From: Mycolicibacterium sp. P1-5
GTDB lineage: Bacteria > Actinomycetota > Actinomycetes > Mycobacteriales > Mycobacteriaceae
Reading direction: 5' to 3'
Assembly: GCF_008329565.1 (NCBI RefSeq)
Contig: NZ_NPKT01000022.1
Span: forward strand, 1-64,000
Length of the DNA: 64,000 nt
Shown here: positions 8,588 through 16,757 of the stretch, piece by piece
How positions within the stretch are numbered: the first letter of the stretch is position 1
Layout of the letters: each line of letters opens with the position of its first letter
Notes under the pieces: generated by a model
The model's database searches: none
What the model was told of the DNA's origin: nothing
The model's input: the letters and a program-made list of their open reading frames with translations, nothing else
Position numbers and translations under genes: made by a program

Positions 8588-9982
8588 CTAGTCGATCTCA
8601 CCGGCCAGGCCGAATTCTGTCAGCGTTCGCTCAGCCAACTCGCGCAGTTCGGACCTGGTGGTCACGCGTCCCGGGTGGTACCCCCGCACGCACACGCCGA
8701 CCTGATTCATCTCCATCGAGGTGCCGACAAAGACGTGCAACTGGCTGCCCGCTCGTTCAAGCCAACCCCGCGTGACGTTCTGGCTCGCTCCTCGAGCGAA
8801 CATGCCATCGGACAGCGTGCCGTCGGGACGGCTCGCCGCCGGACCCGTATCGCCGAGGCTCGAGCACACCGCGGGTTGATCCGGGTCGCTGACCGCGTAG
8901 TCGATCAAATGCTTCCACGCTCGTTTGGGGGTGAAAGGAGTCAGGGCAACGAGCTCCGCTGATTCGTCGGGAGTGTCTTTTGCGTCCTTGAGAGCCTGTT
9001 TGATCGCGACGCGGGCAGGAGTCAAATCGGCCGTCATGCCCTCCGGGTCGATGCCGACCCGGACGAACAAGACGGCGACCGCCCGCGCATCGTCCATGGT
9101 GCGGGTGTTGACGGTGAGCAGCATTCTCACATCGTCGGCATCACCATGCGTGCGCCCCATGTGCCGGTCGAGCCTCGCGGTGAACGCTGCGTTCAGCGCG
9201 CTCACTGTTCCGCCCAATGCCTCCGCGCGCGCGTTCCACTCGTCCAGCCGGATTCGGATCCAGATGTTGGGCACGACCACGAGGTCGTCGGCACCGCTGG
9301 TCGGCGGCGCCGGCAACGACGCCTGGGCCTTGGAGTGCACCACATCTTGCTGGCGGCGCCGGGCCTCTTTCACCGCCGCGAGAAATGCCCGACCCGTATC
9401 CGGGGCGTCCTGTGCCGTTTCCCGGGCGTCTTGAACCAGGGCCTGCAGCCGGGAGCGTGACCGAGGGGGTGGATAGCCGAGATCGACGGGCAGGCCGAGG
9501 AGCGCCTGGGTGACCGCGACGGCCGCGCCGATGCCGTCGATGACGTAGTGGGACAACACCAAGCTGATGGCGGTCGAGCCGTCGCTGAGGCGGACCACGC
9601 TGATCCGCCAGCCTGGTCCCGATTCCGGGTCGATGGGCACTTGGGTGCGCTCGTCGAACCAATTGCCGAGCTCATCGCGAGGGCGAACGGTCTCCGCGAT
9701 ATCGAGTTCGGCCGGGTTGGGGTCAGACACCCACCGCCAGCGGCCGAATGGCAGCGGCGAGCGCTCGATGAGCCGCCCCATCATTCCTTTGGCGAGCTCG
9801 ACGCGAAACCGCTCCAACTGCTCGAGGTCGACCGGTTGTTTGTAGAGCCACCCGACCTGCATCACTTCCTTCTGGCCGGCGGCGTGATGCCCCGCGTAGA
9901 AGGCTTGGTCCATCAAGACGAGCCGATTGTCCCGCCGTGCTTCATTGCTGAATGCGCGTGCAGGACGGTCCTGGATTGACAC
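8588..9982 (-). CDS. Condensation-superfamily acyltransferase (WS/DGAT- or PapA-like)
   Basis: About 464 residues with the CoA-dependent acyltransferase/condensation fold. The active-site motif reads SHYVIDGIGA, an HxxxDG variant with a single leading His, and is preceded by an N-terminal DNRLVLMDQAFYAGH block typical of wax-ester-synthase-like proteins. A second half-domain follows (VSALNAAFTARLDRH, LTVNTRT). Such enzymes move acyl groups from CoA or carrier proteins to hydroxyls; in this setting the acceptor could be a sugar or the lipid tail of the lipopeptide. The gene stands alone, upstream of and in the same direction as the mmpS4 operon, and is divergent from the sulfotransferase. Start uncertain: the GTG at 9982 keeps the conserved N-terminal block; an ATG at 9913 (MDQAFY) is the alternative. 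Neither has a strong ribosome site. Substrate unknown. Confidence 0.7.
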   Translation of the reverse strand: MSIQDRPARAFSNEARRDNRLVLMDQAFYAGHHAAGQKEVMQVGWLYKQPVDLEQLERFRVELAKGMMGRLIERSPLPFGRWRWVSDPNPAELDIAETVRPRDELGNWFDERTQVPIDPESGPGWRISVVRLSDGSTAISLVLSHYVIDGIGAAVAVTQALLGLPVDLGYPPPRSRSRLQALVQDARETAQDAPDTGRAFLAAVKEARRRQQDVVHSKAQASLPAPPTSGADDLVVVPNIWIRIRLDEWNARAEALGGTVSALNAAFTARLDRHMGRTHGDADDVRMLLTVNTRTMDDARAVAVLFVRVGIDPEGMTADLTPARVAIKQALKDAKDTPDESAELVALTPFTPKRAWKHLIDYAVSDPDQPAVCSSLGDTGPAASRPDGTLSDGMFARGASQNVTRGWLERAGSQLHVFVGTSMEMNQVGVCVRGYHPGRVTTRSELRELAERTLTEFGLAGEID

Positions 9983-10101
9983 GAGCGTCAGAGTAACCGA
10001 CGGGCTGTTACTGGATGGCTGATGTTGCGACGTCGTTGACGGTGGCTGTGCAACCGCGCAATACCTTGTCGAAGCGCTCGCAAGGACCCTATTCTGCGGC
10101 G

Positions 10102-11085
10102 GTGACCACAAGTCGATCGGGGGATCGGGGCCGCCCGGTCGCGCTTTTTGTCCTGGGCAACGGCCGTTCGGGGACGTCAGCGCTGACGCAGGTACTGGCC
10201 CTGTGCGGTGCGTCCCTGCCGCCCGGACTCCTGGGTGCGACTTCGGAGAACCCGCGCGGTTTTTTCGAACCGCGCGCAGTCATCACCCTCAACCAGTCGA
10301 TCCTGCACGACCACGGCAGCTCCGGCTACGACATGGCCCTCACGCCGCACAATGACGGTTCGTTCGACGTCGAACGCAACGCCGCCTGGGTCGCTAAGGC
10401 CAAGAACTACCTCAGCGGACTGCCTGCCGCTCCGGTCGTGGTCATCAAGGAACCGAAGACGACGACGGTGTCCGGCATCTGGTTCGAAGGCGCGCGGCAG
10501 GCCGGCTTCGATGTCGCGACCGTGATAGCGGTGCGCAATCCGGATGAGATCATCGGGTCGCTGGAAAAGCGGGCCGGCAAGCAGAACTACGTCGACTCCT
10601 CGCCGGAGCTCACCACCGCGTGGTGGCTCAAATACAGCCTGCTGGCCGAACGCGACACTCGTGGCGTGCCGCGGGTGTTCATCGAGTACAACAATCTTCT
10701 CGAGGATTGGCGCCGAGAGGTCAAGCGAATTTCCACCGCACTCGCAATCGATCTCGATGCTGCGGACGAAGCAGCGGTCGACGCTTTCCTCACGCCGAGC
10801 CTTCGGCACCACCAGAACCGTGGTCCGGTCACCGAACCCTTTGGAACGGATTGGATCAGCACGGTCTACGAAACGCTGGCGGCGGCCGCACGGGACGAGC
10901 ATGTGGACGAGGCAGCACTACATCGTGTCTACGAGGCTTATGGGGCAAGCGCGCGTGGCTTCGGGCAGGCTTTCAAGGACGCGCGTCGGTACGAGAATCT
11001 CGACCGGCTGCTGCCGCCGGTCCTTGTGAAGCTGGGTCTCGAGTCCCTGGCGTTGCTTCACCGGCGCAAGGGCACGTGGGCGTAG
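10102..11085 (+). CDS. PAPS-dependent sulfotransferase family protein
   Basis: About 327 residues. The N-terminal LFVLGNGRSGTSALTQVL is the P-loop-like 5'-phosphosulfate-binding loop of sulfotransferases. VVVIKEPKTT follows, and VIAVRNPDEIIGSLEKR matches the 3'-phosphate-binding element (R-N-P-x-E). The enzyme would transfer sulfate from PAPS to a hydroxyl. Sulfated GPLs have been reported in mycobacteria of the M. fortuitum group, so a sugar hydroxyl of the product is a plausible acceptor; this is inference. A GTG at 10102 is taken as start. An upstream in-frame ATG at 10015 would add 29 low-complexity residues and would intrude on the divergent promoter. It heads a plus-strand run with the glycosyltransferase 28 bases downstream. 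Confidence 0.72.
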   Translation: MTTSRSGDRGRPVALFVLGNGRSGTSALTQVLALCGASLPPGLLGATSENPRGFFEPRAVITLNQSILHDHGSSGYDMALTPHNDGSFDVERNAAWVAKAKNYLSGLPAAPVVVIKEPKTTTVSGIWFEGARQAGFDVATVIAVRNPDEIIGSLEKRAGKQNYVDSSPELTTAWWLKYSLLAERDTRGVPRVFIEYNNLLEDWRREVKRISTALAIDLDAADEAAVDAFLTPSLRHHQNRGPVTEPFGTDWISTVYETLAAAARDEHVDEAALHRVYEAYGASARGFGQAFKDARRYENLDRLLPPVLVKLGLESLALLHRRKGTWA

Positions 11086-11113
11086 CCCCGCGACCGAAGA
11101 ACTGGACCATTCG

Positions 11114-12382
11114 ATGAAATTCGTGCTGGCTTTTTACGGGACGCGTGGCGACGTCGATCCCGGCATCGCCGTCGGCCGCGAGCTCATGTGCCGCGGTCAC
11201 GACGTGCTCATGGCCGTCCCGCCCGACCTGATCGGATCGGTGCAATCGGTCGGCCTTCCGGCCGTCGCCTACGGGCCGGATACGCAGGCGTGGCTGGAGG
11301 ACACCCGCGACTTCTGGGGCTACTTCTTCCGTAACTTCTGGCGCGTCCGAGAGGTGCAGAAGTATCTTCGCGAATCGCGGGAGCCCGGTATGCGGGCATG
11401 GACCGAGATGAGCAGGACGCTCGCATCGGTAGCGGGCGGGGCAGATGCGCTGGTGACCGGGGTCAGCTACGAGGAGCTCGTCTTCGACGTCGCGGAATGC
11501 TGCGGTGTCCCGCTGGCGACGGTGTTCTGGTTTCCGATGCGGGTCAACGGCAAGCTGTTGCCGAACCTGCCCGGGCCGGTCCTGCGCGCGGCGATGAAGG
11601 TCTACGAGTTGGTGGTCTGGCTTTCGGTGAAGAAGGTTGTCGGTCTGGCGCGGCGTGAACTGGGCCTCCCGCCGGCGAGCGGACCTGTGCCACGTCGAAT
11701 CGCCGAGAAGGAATGGCTGGAGATCCAGGCTTACGACGATGCGTTGTTCCCAGGGTTGGCGGACGAGTGGGCACAGTGGGATGGCCAGCGGCCCTTTGTC
11801 GGCACCCTGACACTGGAGTTGGCCACCGAAGCCGACGAGGATGTCATGTCCTGGATCGACGCAGGGACGCCGCCGATCTGCTTCGGTTTCGGGAGCATCC
11901 CGGTCGAATCGCCTGCCGAAATGGTCGCCATGATCGCCGGGGCTTGCGCGCAGGTCGGCGAGCGGGCGTTGGTGTGCGCCGGTTGGACCGACTTCAGCAA
12001 TGTCGCGCAGTTCGACCACGTCAAGGTGGTGGGCGCGGTGAATTACGCGACGATCTTTCCGGCCTGCCGGGCCGTCGTGCACCACGGAGGCGCGGGCACC
12101 ACTGCGGCGGGCCTGCGCGCCGGAGTTCCGACTCTGATCCTGTATATGGCGGATGTCCAGATGGTCTGGGGGGCCGCTGTCAAGAAGCTCAAGGTGGGCG
12201 CCTCGCGGCGATTCTCCGCCGCCACCGAGAAGACGCTGCTCTCAGACCTGCGCACCATCCTCGCGCCGGACTACCGCACTCGTGCTCGTGAACTTGCGGC
12301 CCGGATGATCACGCCCGGCGACAGCGTTGCGAACGCTGCCGATCTTCTCGAGAGTTTCGCCCGCCACAAGCGGGTTAACTAG
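11114..12382 (+). CDS. Gtf-type glycosyltransferase, GT1 family (paralog 1)
   Basis: The protein has 422 residues and two Rossmann domains (GT-B). The N-terminal domain opens with MKFVLAFYGTRGDVDPGIAVGREL.RGHDV, the acceptor-side signature shared by GPL glycosyltransferases Gtf1-3/RtfA. The C-terminal domain carries FGFGSIPVES and HHGGAGTTAAGLRAGVPT, the nucleotide-sugar-binding block. At the usual Asp-Gln pair that contacts the sugar donor this paralog reads MADVQ: Gln is kept but the aligned Asp is Val. Expected role: transfer of a deoxyhexose or other sugar to the peptide Thr or to a preceding sugar at the inner membrane. It follows the sulfotransferase by 28 bases and precedes an O-methyltransferase. 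The donor sugar cannot be assigned from sequence. Confidence 0.85.
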   Translation: MKFVLAFYGTRGDVDPGIAVGRELMCRGHDVLMAVPPDLIGSVQSVGLPAVAYGPDTQAWLEDTRDFWGYFFRNFWRVREVQKYLRESREPGMRAWTEMSRTLASVAGGADALVTGVSYEELVFDVAECCGVPLATVFWFPMRVNGKLLPNLPGPVLRAAMKVYELVVWLSVKKVVGLARRELGLPPASGPVPRRIAEKEWLEIQAYDDALFPGLADEWAQWDGQRPFVGTLTLELATEADEDVMSWIDAGTPPICFGFGSIPVESPAEMVAMIAGACAQVGERALVCAGWTDFSNVAQFDHVKVVGAVNYATIFPACRAVVHHGGAGTTAAGLRAGVPTLILYMADVQMVWGAAVKKLKVGASRRFSAATEKTLLSDLRTILAPDYRTRARELAARMITPGDSVANAADLLESFARHKRVN

Positions 12383-12446
12383 GGATCCGCGAAAACGCCG
12401 TAAACTGACGACCTCGCAAGTTTAGACTCAGCGCCGAAATGCTGGC

Positions 12447-13277
12447 ATGCGAGATAGGGCAGTTTTGACCATCACCGACTACGACGTGCGATCGCTGTAC
12501 CTCGACCTGCTGCGACGCAACCTGACCAGGTTCGGCATGCATGAGCGGATGCCCTCGGACTGGCCGTTGCGGCGACGTCTCCTACTCAAGGCGGCAAACA
12601 CCCTCGGTCCCAAACTCCGCGGCGGCGGCGTGAGCGGTCAAAACTATCGCGAGGCGGGCCTGGATTGGCCGGCCGAAGCCGAGACGATGATCGGGATGAA
12701 AAGGCTCACCAGCCTGCAGGAGTGCGTTGAGACGGTACTGGCCGACGACGTCCCCGGCGATCTCGTCGAGACCGGCGTATGGCGCGGCGGCGCGTGCATT
12801 CTGATGCGCGCGGTCCTTGCGGCCTACGGGGATACCACGCGCAGCGTATGGCTCTGCGATTCCTTCCAGGGCGTTCCACGCTCGGACACCGCCAATTACA
12901 AGGCCGACAAGGGGATTCACGCAGAAATCGTTTCGGGCATCCTGGGAGTCTCGGAAGCCGACGTCAAGAAAAACTTCGAGCGTTACGGTCTCCTCGACGG
13001 CCAAGTTCGTTTCCTGCCAGGCTGGTTCAAGGACACGCTGCACGACGCGCCGATCGACGCCATCTCGGTGTTGCGGCTCGACGGCGACCTCTACGAGTCC
13101 ACGATTCAGGCACTCGACGCGCTGTACCCGCGACTGTCGCCCGGAGGCTTTTGCGTCGTCGATGACTACCTCGCAGTGAAGGCGTGCGAACAAGCTGTCA
13201 CCGACTACCGCACCAAGCATGGGATTACCGCCGAAATCGTCGACATCGACGGCACGGGCGTGCTGTGGCGCAAATAG
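12447..13277 (+). CDS. TylF/MycF-type sugar O-methyltransferase
   Basis: 276 residues of the TylF (macrocin O-methyltransferase) family, the family of GPL rhamnosyl O-methyltransferases. Visible motifs: GDLVETGVWRGGACILMRA (SAM-binding motif I), WLCDSFQGVP (motif II), and LRLDGDLYESTIQAL...GGFCVVDDYL, whose Asp residues bind the divalent metal and flank the active site. It probably methylates a ring hydroxyl of a rhamnose-type sugar on the lipopeptide using S-adenosylmethionine, after the neighbouring glycosyltransferase has acted. The gene stops 3 bases before the next start, so translation is probably coupled. Which hydroxyl is methylated cannot be read from the sequence. Confidence 0.85.
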   Translation: MRDRAVLTITDYDVRSLYLDLLRRNLTRFGMHERMPSDWPLRRRLLLKAANTLGPKLRGGGVSGQNYREAGLDWPAEAETMIGMKRLTSLQECVETVLADDVPGDLVETGVWRGGACILMRAVLAAYGDTTRSVWLCDSFQGVPRSDTANYKADKGIHAEIVSGILGVSEADVKKNFERYGLLDGQVRFLPGWFKDTLHDAPIDAISVLRLDGDLYESTIQALDALYPRLSPGGFCVVDDYLAVKACEQAVTDYRTKHGITAEIVDIDGTGVLWRK

Positions 13278-13280
13278 CGC

Positions 13281-14264
13281 ATGCCTGACGGTTCGGTACG
13301 GATCGGCATTCTCGGAGCGGCAGGTGTTACGCCAACGGCGGTGATCAAGCCGGCAAGGGACAATGCTGAGGTTGAGGTTGCCGCGGTGGCGGCGCGCGAT
13401 GTCGCCCGCGGACGCGCCTACGCTGCCAAACACGGCATCGCCCGGGTGCACGGCAGCTATGAGGCGCTGATCGCCGATCCGGGTGTTGATGCGGTCTACA
13501 TTCCGTTGCCAAACGCCTTGCATGGCAGGTGGATTCGAGCTGCACTCGAAGGTGGCAAGCACGTGTTGGTGGAGAAGCCGTTCGCCGCCAATGCTGCCGA
13601 CGCGCGCGAGATCGCCGACCTGGCGGCCACTTCCGATCTGGTGGTGATGGAGGCGCTGCATCACCGCTATCACCCCGCGTCGGTGCGGATCGAGCAGGTC
13701 CTCGCCTCGGGGGAGTTGGGCACACTTCAGCGCATTGAGGCGGTCAATTGCTATTGGCTGCGTGACTTCTCGGGCTCCCGCTACAGCTATCCGCTGGGCG
13801 GTGGGGCGACAATGGATCTCGGGTCCTACATCGTCGACACACTCCGTGTCTATGGCGGTTCGACCCCGGAAGTTGTTTCCGCACAGGCGAAACTGCGCGG
13901 CCCGCAGATTGACCGGGTGATGACGGCAGAGTTGCGGTTCGCCGCGGGGCACACCGGACGGCTGCACTGTTCAATGTGGTCCGCGGAGCTACCGCACTAC
14001 AGCACCAAAGTGGTGGGTGACCGCGGCGAACTGCGGCTGCATCCCCTGCAGCCTTTCCAACGGTTCTCGGTTCGATCCGCCGACGGCAAACGCGACGAGA
14101 AGTTTCCGCTGCGCGCAACGTATGCGTATCAGCTGGATGCGTTCGCCGCGGCGGTGTTGCGTGGCGAGCCGGTGAGAACGTCAGCGGCGGACGCGGTTGA
14201 GAACATGACCGTCATCGATGCGATCTATCGCGCCGCCGGCCTTCCCCTCCGCGAACCGGCCTAG
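13281..14264 (+). CDS. Gfo/Idh/MocA-family oxidoreductase (paralog 1)
   Basis: 327 residues. The N-terminal Rossmann domain starts with VRIGILGAAGVTPTAVI, and the family hallmark GKHVLVEKPFAANAADA supplies the catalytic Lys of EKP. The C-terminal alpha/beta domain includes GGGATMDLGSYIVDTLR. Members are NAD(P)-dependent sugar or polyol dehydrogenases/reductases. Two close paralogs lie at 18917-19906 and 19999-20997; all three share the ending 'VIDxxYRAAGLPxRxP'. A role in oxidising or reducing a sugar (keto-sugar or epimer formation) during glycan assembly is plausible but unproven. The 3' end overlaps the convergent hydrolase gene by 53 bases. The ATG follows the methyltransferase stop by 3 bases. 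Confidence 0.83.
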   Translation: MPDGSVRIGILGAAGVTPTAVIKPARDNAEVEVAAVAARDVARGRAYAAKHGIARVHGSYEALIADPGVDAVYIPLPNALHGRWIRAALEGGKHVLVEKPFAANAADAREIADLAATSDLVVMEALHHRYHPASVRIEQVLASGELGTLQRIEAVNCYWLRDFSGSRYSYPLGGGATMDLGSYIVDTLRVYGGSTPEVVSAQAKLRGPQIDRVMTAELRFAAGHTGRLHCSMWSAELPHYSTKVVGDRGELRLHPLQPFQRFSVRSADGKRDEKFPLRATYAYQLDAFAAAVLRGEPVRTSAADAVENMTVIDAIYRAAGLPLREPA

Positions 14265-15027
14265 CCACCAATTCGGCAGGCAGCGGGTTGCCAGACAGCC
14301 AGGCGTCGGCGGTGCGGGCGAAGAGCTCTGGATTGTGCCAGGGCCAGTCATGACTCATGCCGACCGCCAGGCGGTCGACCCCATGAGGCATCGACTGCGC
14401 GAGCAGCGCCGCCCAGTGGCGGATTGCTCGCAATTCGTTGGTGCCGGTGACAAACAGTGTTGGCACGTCGGCATTGTCGAGCGTCCTGGGCACGGTGAAA
14501 CCTGCAGACTCCTGGGCAATTTGGGCGAATTGCGCTCCTGAATTCAAGCGCACATCCTCGCTGTAGTCGGCATCCTGCACCGCGTGGCCGGCATTCCAGT
14601 AGCGGTTTATCAGCAGCCATCGGAATGCGGCGGTGCGGGCGAACATGCCCGCCAGGCGCCGAGTGAGCTGGACCGCCGGCAGCGTGTTGATCGAGGTGCT
14701 GCTCAACACCGCGCGGTCGACGAGATGCGGCTCGGAAGCCAGGAGTTGGACGCCCACCTGGGCTCCGAGTGAGAAGCCGACCAGGTGTGCCCGGCCAGTT
14801 TCGACGCGGGTGCGGATGAGGTCCGCGACCGCGCCGGCCGCTCGGCTCATCTCGAAGGGGCCCTGCTGAAAACTTTTGCCGTACTGCGGTAGATCCGGGA
14901 CCAGACAGCGGTACCGCCCCATCCGTGCGACCACCGGCTCCCAGGTCCACCCGCTCATGATTCCGCCATGCAGGAACACGACGGCGGGCGCATCGACCGG
15001 ACCGGAATCGCGTACGAACAGATCCAT
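14212..15027 (-). CDS. Alpha/beta-fold hydrolase
   Basis: 271 residues with the alpha/beta hydrolase fold: an oxyanion-hole motif VFLHGGIMSGWTW, nucleophile elbow VGFSLGAQ (G-x-S-x-G), and a late His in GMSHDWPWHNPE. It may be an esterase, thioesterase or lipase-like enzyme; the substrate is not evident. Possible jobs here include releasing or proofreading acyl intermediates, or removing ester groups, but nothing in the sequence selects one. It lies 14 bases downstream of the GMC oxidoreductase on the minus strand, so the two are likely co-expressed. Its C-terminus is Arg-rich and its 3' end overlaps the convergent oxidoreductase by 53 bases. Confidence 0.8.
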   Translation of the reverse strand: MDLFVRDSGPVDAPAVVFLHGGIMSGWTWEPVVARMGRYRCLVPDLPQYGKSFQQGPFEMSRAAGAVADLIRTRVETGRAHLVGFSLGAQVGVQLLASEPHLVDRAVLSSTSINTLPAVQLTRRLAGMFARTAAFRWLLINRYWNAGHAVQDADYSEDVRLNSGAQFAQIAQESAGFTVPRTLDNADVPTLFVTGTNELRAIRHWAALLAQSMPHGVDRLAVGMSHDWPWHNPELFARTADAWLSGNPLPAELVARPVRGGEGRRRDRSHR

Positions 15028-15041
15028 GTGGTGATGCTATG

Positions 15042-16691
15042 TCAGTTGGCGAAGTGCACTTCGTTGATGTGTTCGGCGACCCGCAACGCATTGGCTGCGA
15101 CCGTCAGGCTCGGGTTGATGCCGCTGCTGGACGGGAAGAACGACGCGTCCACCACATACAAGTTGTCCACCTCGTGTGCGCGATTCTGCGGGTCCAGCAC
15201 GCTGGTGGCCGGATCGGTCCCGAACCGGACGGTGCCGCAGACATGGCCAAGGGTTCCGTTGTTCTCACCGGTGCGCAGCGTAAGTGTCCGGAACGGCTGC
15301 AACACGTCTTTGAGCGCGCCCAAGAACACTTCGCGGCGTTGGATCTCGTTGGGATGCAAGCGGTACTGCAGGCGCAGCCGCTGACGGCCGTCGACACTCG
15401 GTCGATCGCTGGGCAGGACCCGGTTGTCCCGATAAGGCAGGTCTTCCATGATCGCGGCGAGAACCAGTCCGCCGCTGATCACCCTGTCGTAGATCGGCCG
15501 CGCGATGGGGCTGCTCCAGCGGAGCGCCTTGGAAATGAAGCCCGGTTGGTTCATCATCATGTCGATCGGCGCCAACGATGCCATCGAGCTAGCCGACTGC
15601 ACCGTTCCATACTTCTGGCCGTCGATGAAATAGAAGTCGTTAAGCCCGATTTCTTTGTTCTCGGCGGTGATCTTGCTGCCGCGCTGCGGCCAGATCTCGA
15701 TCCAGTCCATGACGTGGCGCATGAGGTTGCGGCCCACCATGTCTGACCCGTTAGCCAGTCCACGATTCCAATCGCCCGAGCGGGAGTTGAGCAGCAGCAC
15801 AGGGGTGGCCAGCGCGCCGGCAGCCAGCACCACCACTTTGGCCCTGAGCGTGAGCATGTCGTTGCGGCGCTGACAGATCACCTGTCGTACCCGCGTCTGG
15901 TCTGACTCGAGGCGCAGCACGCGGCATTCGGCCAGCAGCTGAGCGCCGTACTCGGTGACCGCGGGCAGAACACCGCTTCGAGCACCGTCGTTCTTGCAGC
16001 CCTTCGGGCAGAGGTAGGCCTGGCACGTCGCGCAGTCGTCGGTATAGTCACAGGCCATTGGCAAGTGATAGGGATGCAGTCCGCGCCCGTTCAGATAGTT
16101 CACCAACGGTTGATTGTCTGCGGAAAACGGTGGCGCGGCTGGCAGTCCGACATCGGCCGATTCCGGCCGCAGCGGATCCGGCTGGCCGCGCACCCCGAGA
16201 AGCTTCTCGGCCTCCGCATACCAGGGCGCCAGCTGTTCGTAGGAGATTGGCCATGACTCGGGGACGGTGGATTCGCCGGGATCGGTGAAGAATTGGCGAG
16301 GCGCGAAATCGTCGACGAAGAACCGTTCGCAGACCATGCCATAGAGCGCCGACGATCCGCCGGGTCCCGCGCCGATATAGGGCACGAACTTTTTCGGGAA
16401 TCGTCCACTGATATCGGTGATTTCGTCATTGCTGCGACCCGCGCGGGCGAGGGTGTCGTAGTAGGTTTTCTTCGACCGGGAAGCCTGTGGTTCGGCCATT
16501 TCGGGCATCGCCGCGCGAATCGTGCCCGGCGTGCCGGGCAACGTCGAGCGTCCCTTTTCGACGAAGAGCACTCGGCGGCCCGCGCGTGCCAGCCGGTGGC
16601 CGAGCATGCCGCCGCCCATGCCAGCTCCCACGACGATGACGTCCCACTCGACGCGTTCGGCCTCGCGCCCGGTCAATTCGCCGTCAGGCAC
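15042..16691 (-). CDS. GMC-family FAD-dependent oxidoreductase (paralog 1)
   Basis: 549 residues. The N-terminal WDVIVVGAGMGGGMLGHRLA is the FAD dinucleotide-binding loop (GxGxxG), followed by VLFVEKG. The C-terminal block HEVDNLYVVDASFFPSSSGINPSLTVAANALR is the GMC signature holding the FAD-proximal catalytic region. A Cys-rich central element (CDY..DCATCQAYLCPKGC, around residues 210-235) is shared with the paralog at 23461-25089. GMC enzymes oxidise alcohols, sugars or sterols; this one is closest in layout to long-chain alcohol/cholesterol oxidase-like members. The GTG start has AAGGAG 7 bases upstream. A 35-base element upstream (16723-16757) is nearly identical to one upstream of the paralog. 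Substrate unknown. Confidence 0.85.
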   Translation of the reverse strand: MPDGELTGREAERVEWDVIVVGAGMGGGMLGHRLARAGRRVLFVEKGRSTLPGTPGTIRAAMPEMAEPQASRSKKTYYDTLARAGRSNDEITDISGRFPKKFVPYIGAGPGGSSALYGMVCERFFVDDFAPRQFFTDPGESTVPESWPISYEQLAPWYAEAEKLLGVRGQPDPLRPESADVGLPAAPPFSADNQPLVNYLNGRGLHPYHLPMACDYTDDCATCQAYLCPKGCKNDGARSGVLPAVTEYGAQLLAECRVLRLESDQTRVRQVICQRRNDMLTLRAKVVVLAAGALATPVLLLNSRSGDWNRGLANGSDMVGRNLMRHVMDWIEIWPQRGSKITAENKEIGLNDFYFIDGQKYGTVQSASSMASLAPIDMMMNQPGFISKALRWSSPIARPIYDRVISGGLVLAAIMEDLPYRDNRVLPSDRPSVDGRQRLRLQYRLHPNEIQRREVFLGALKDVLQPFRTLTLRTGENNGTLGHVCGTVRFGTDPATSVLDPQNRAHEVDNLYVVDASFFPSSSGINPSLTVAANALRVAEHINEVHFAN

Positions 16692-16722
16692 TATCGGGCT
16701 CCTTGGTACTAAGGCCTAAAGC

Positions 16723-16757
16723 TGGCCTGATCTAGGCGATTCGGGATGTTATCAACG
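16723..16757 (-). repeat. Conserved element upstream of GMC oxidoreductase 1
   Basis: This 35-base stretch differs from 25121-25155 at only 4 positions; both copies sit about 30 bases upstream of a GMC oxidoreductase gene. On the minus strand it begins CGTTGATA and contains ATCCCGAATCGCC. It overlaps the 3' end of the GT4 gene by a few codons. It may be a shared promoter/operator or simply flank carried along when the gene was duplicated. Confidence 0.55.

Noticed and set aside
10015..10101. Upstream ATG start for the sulfotransferase
   Set aside because: The extra 29 residues are of low similarity to the family and no ribosome site precedes the ATG; the GTG at 10102 gives a family-like N-terminus. 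Not fully excluded.
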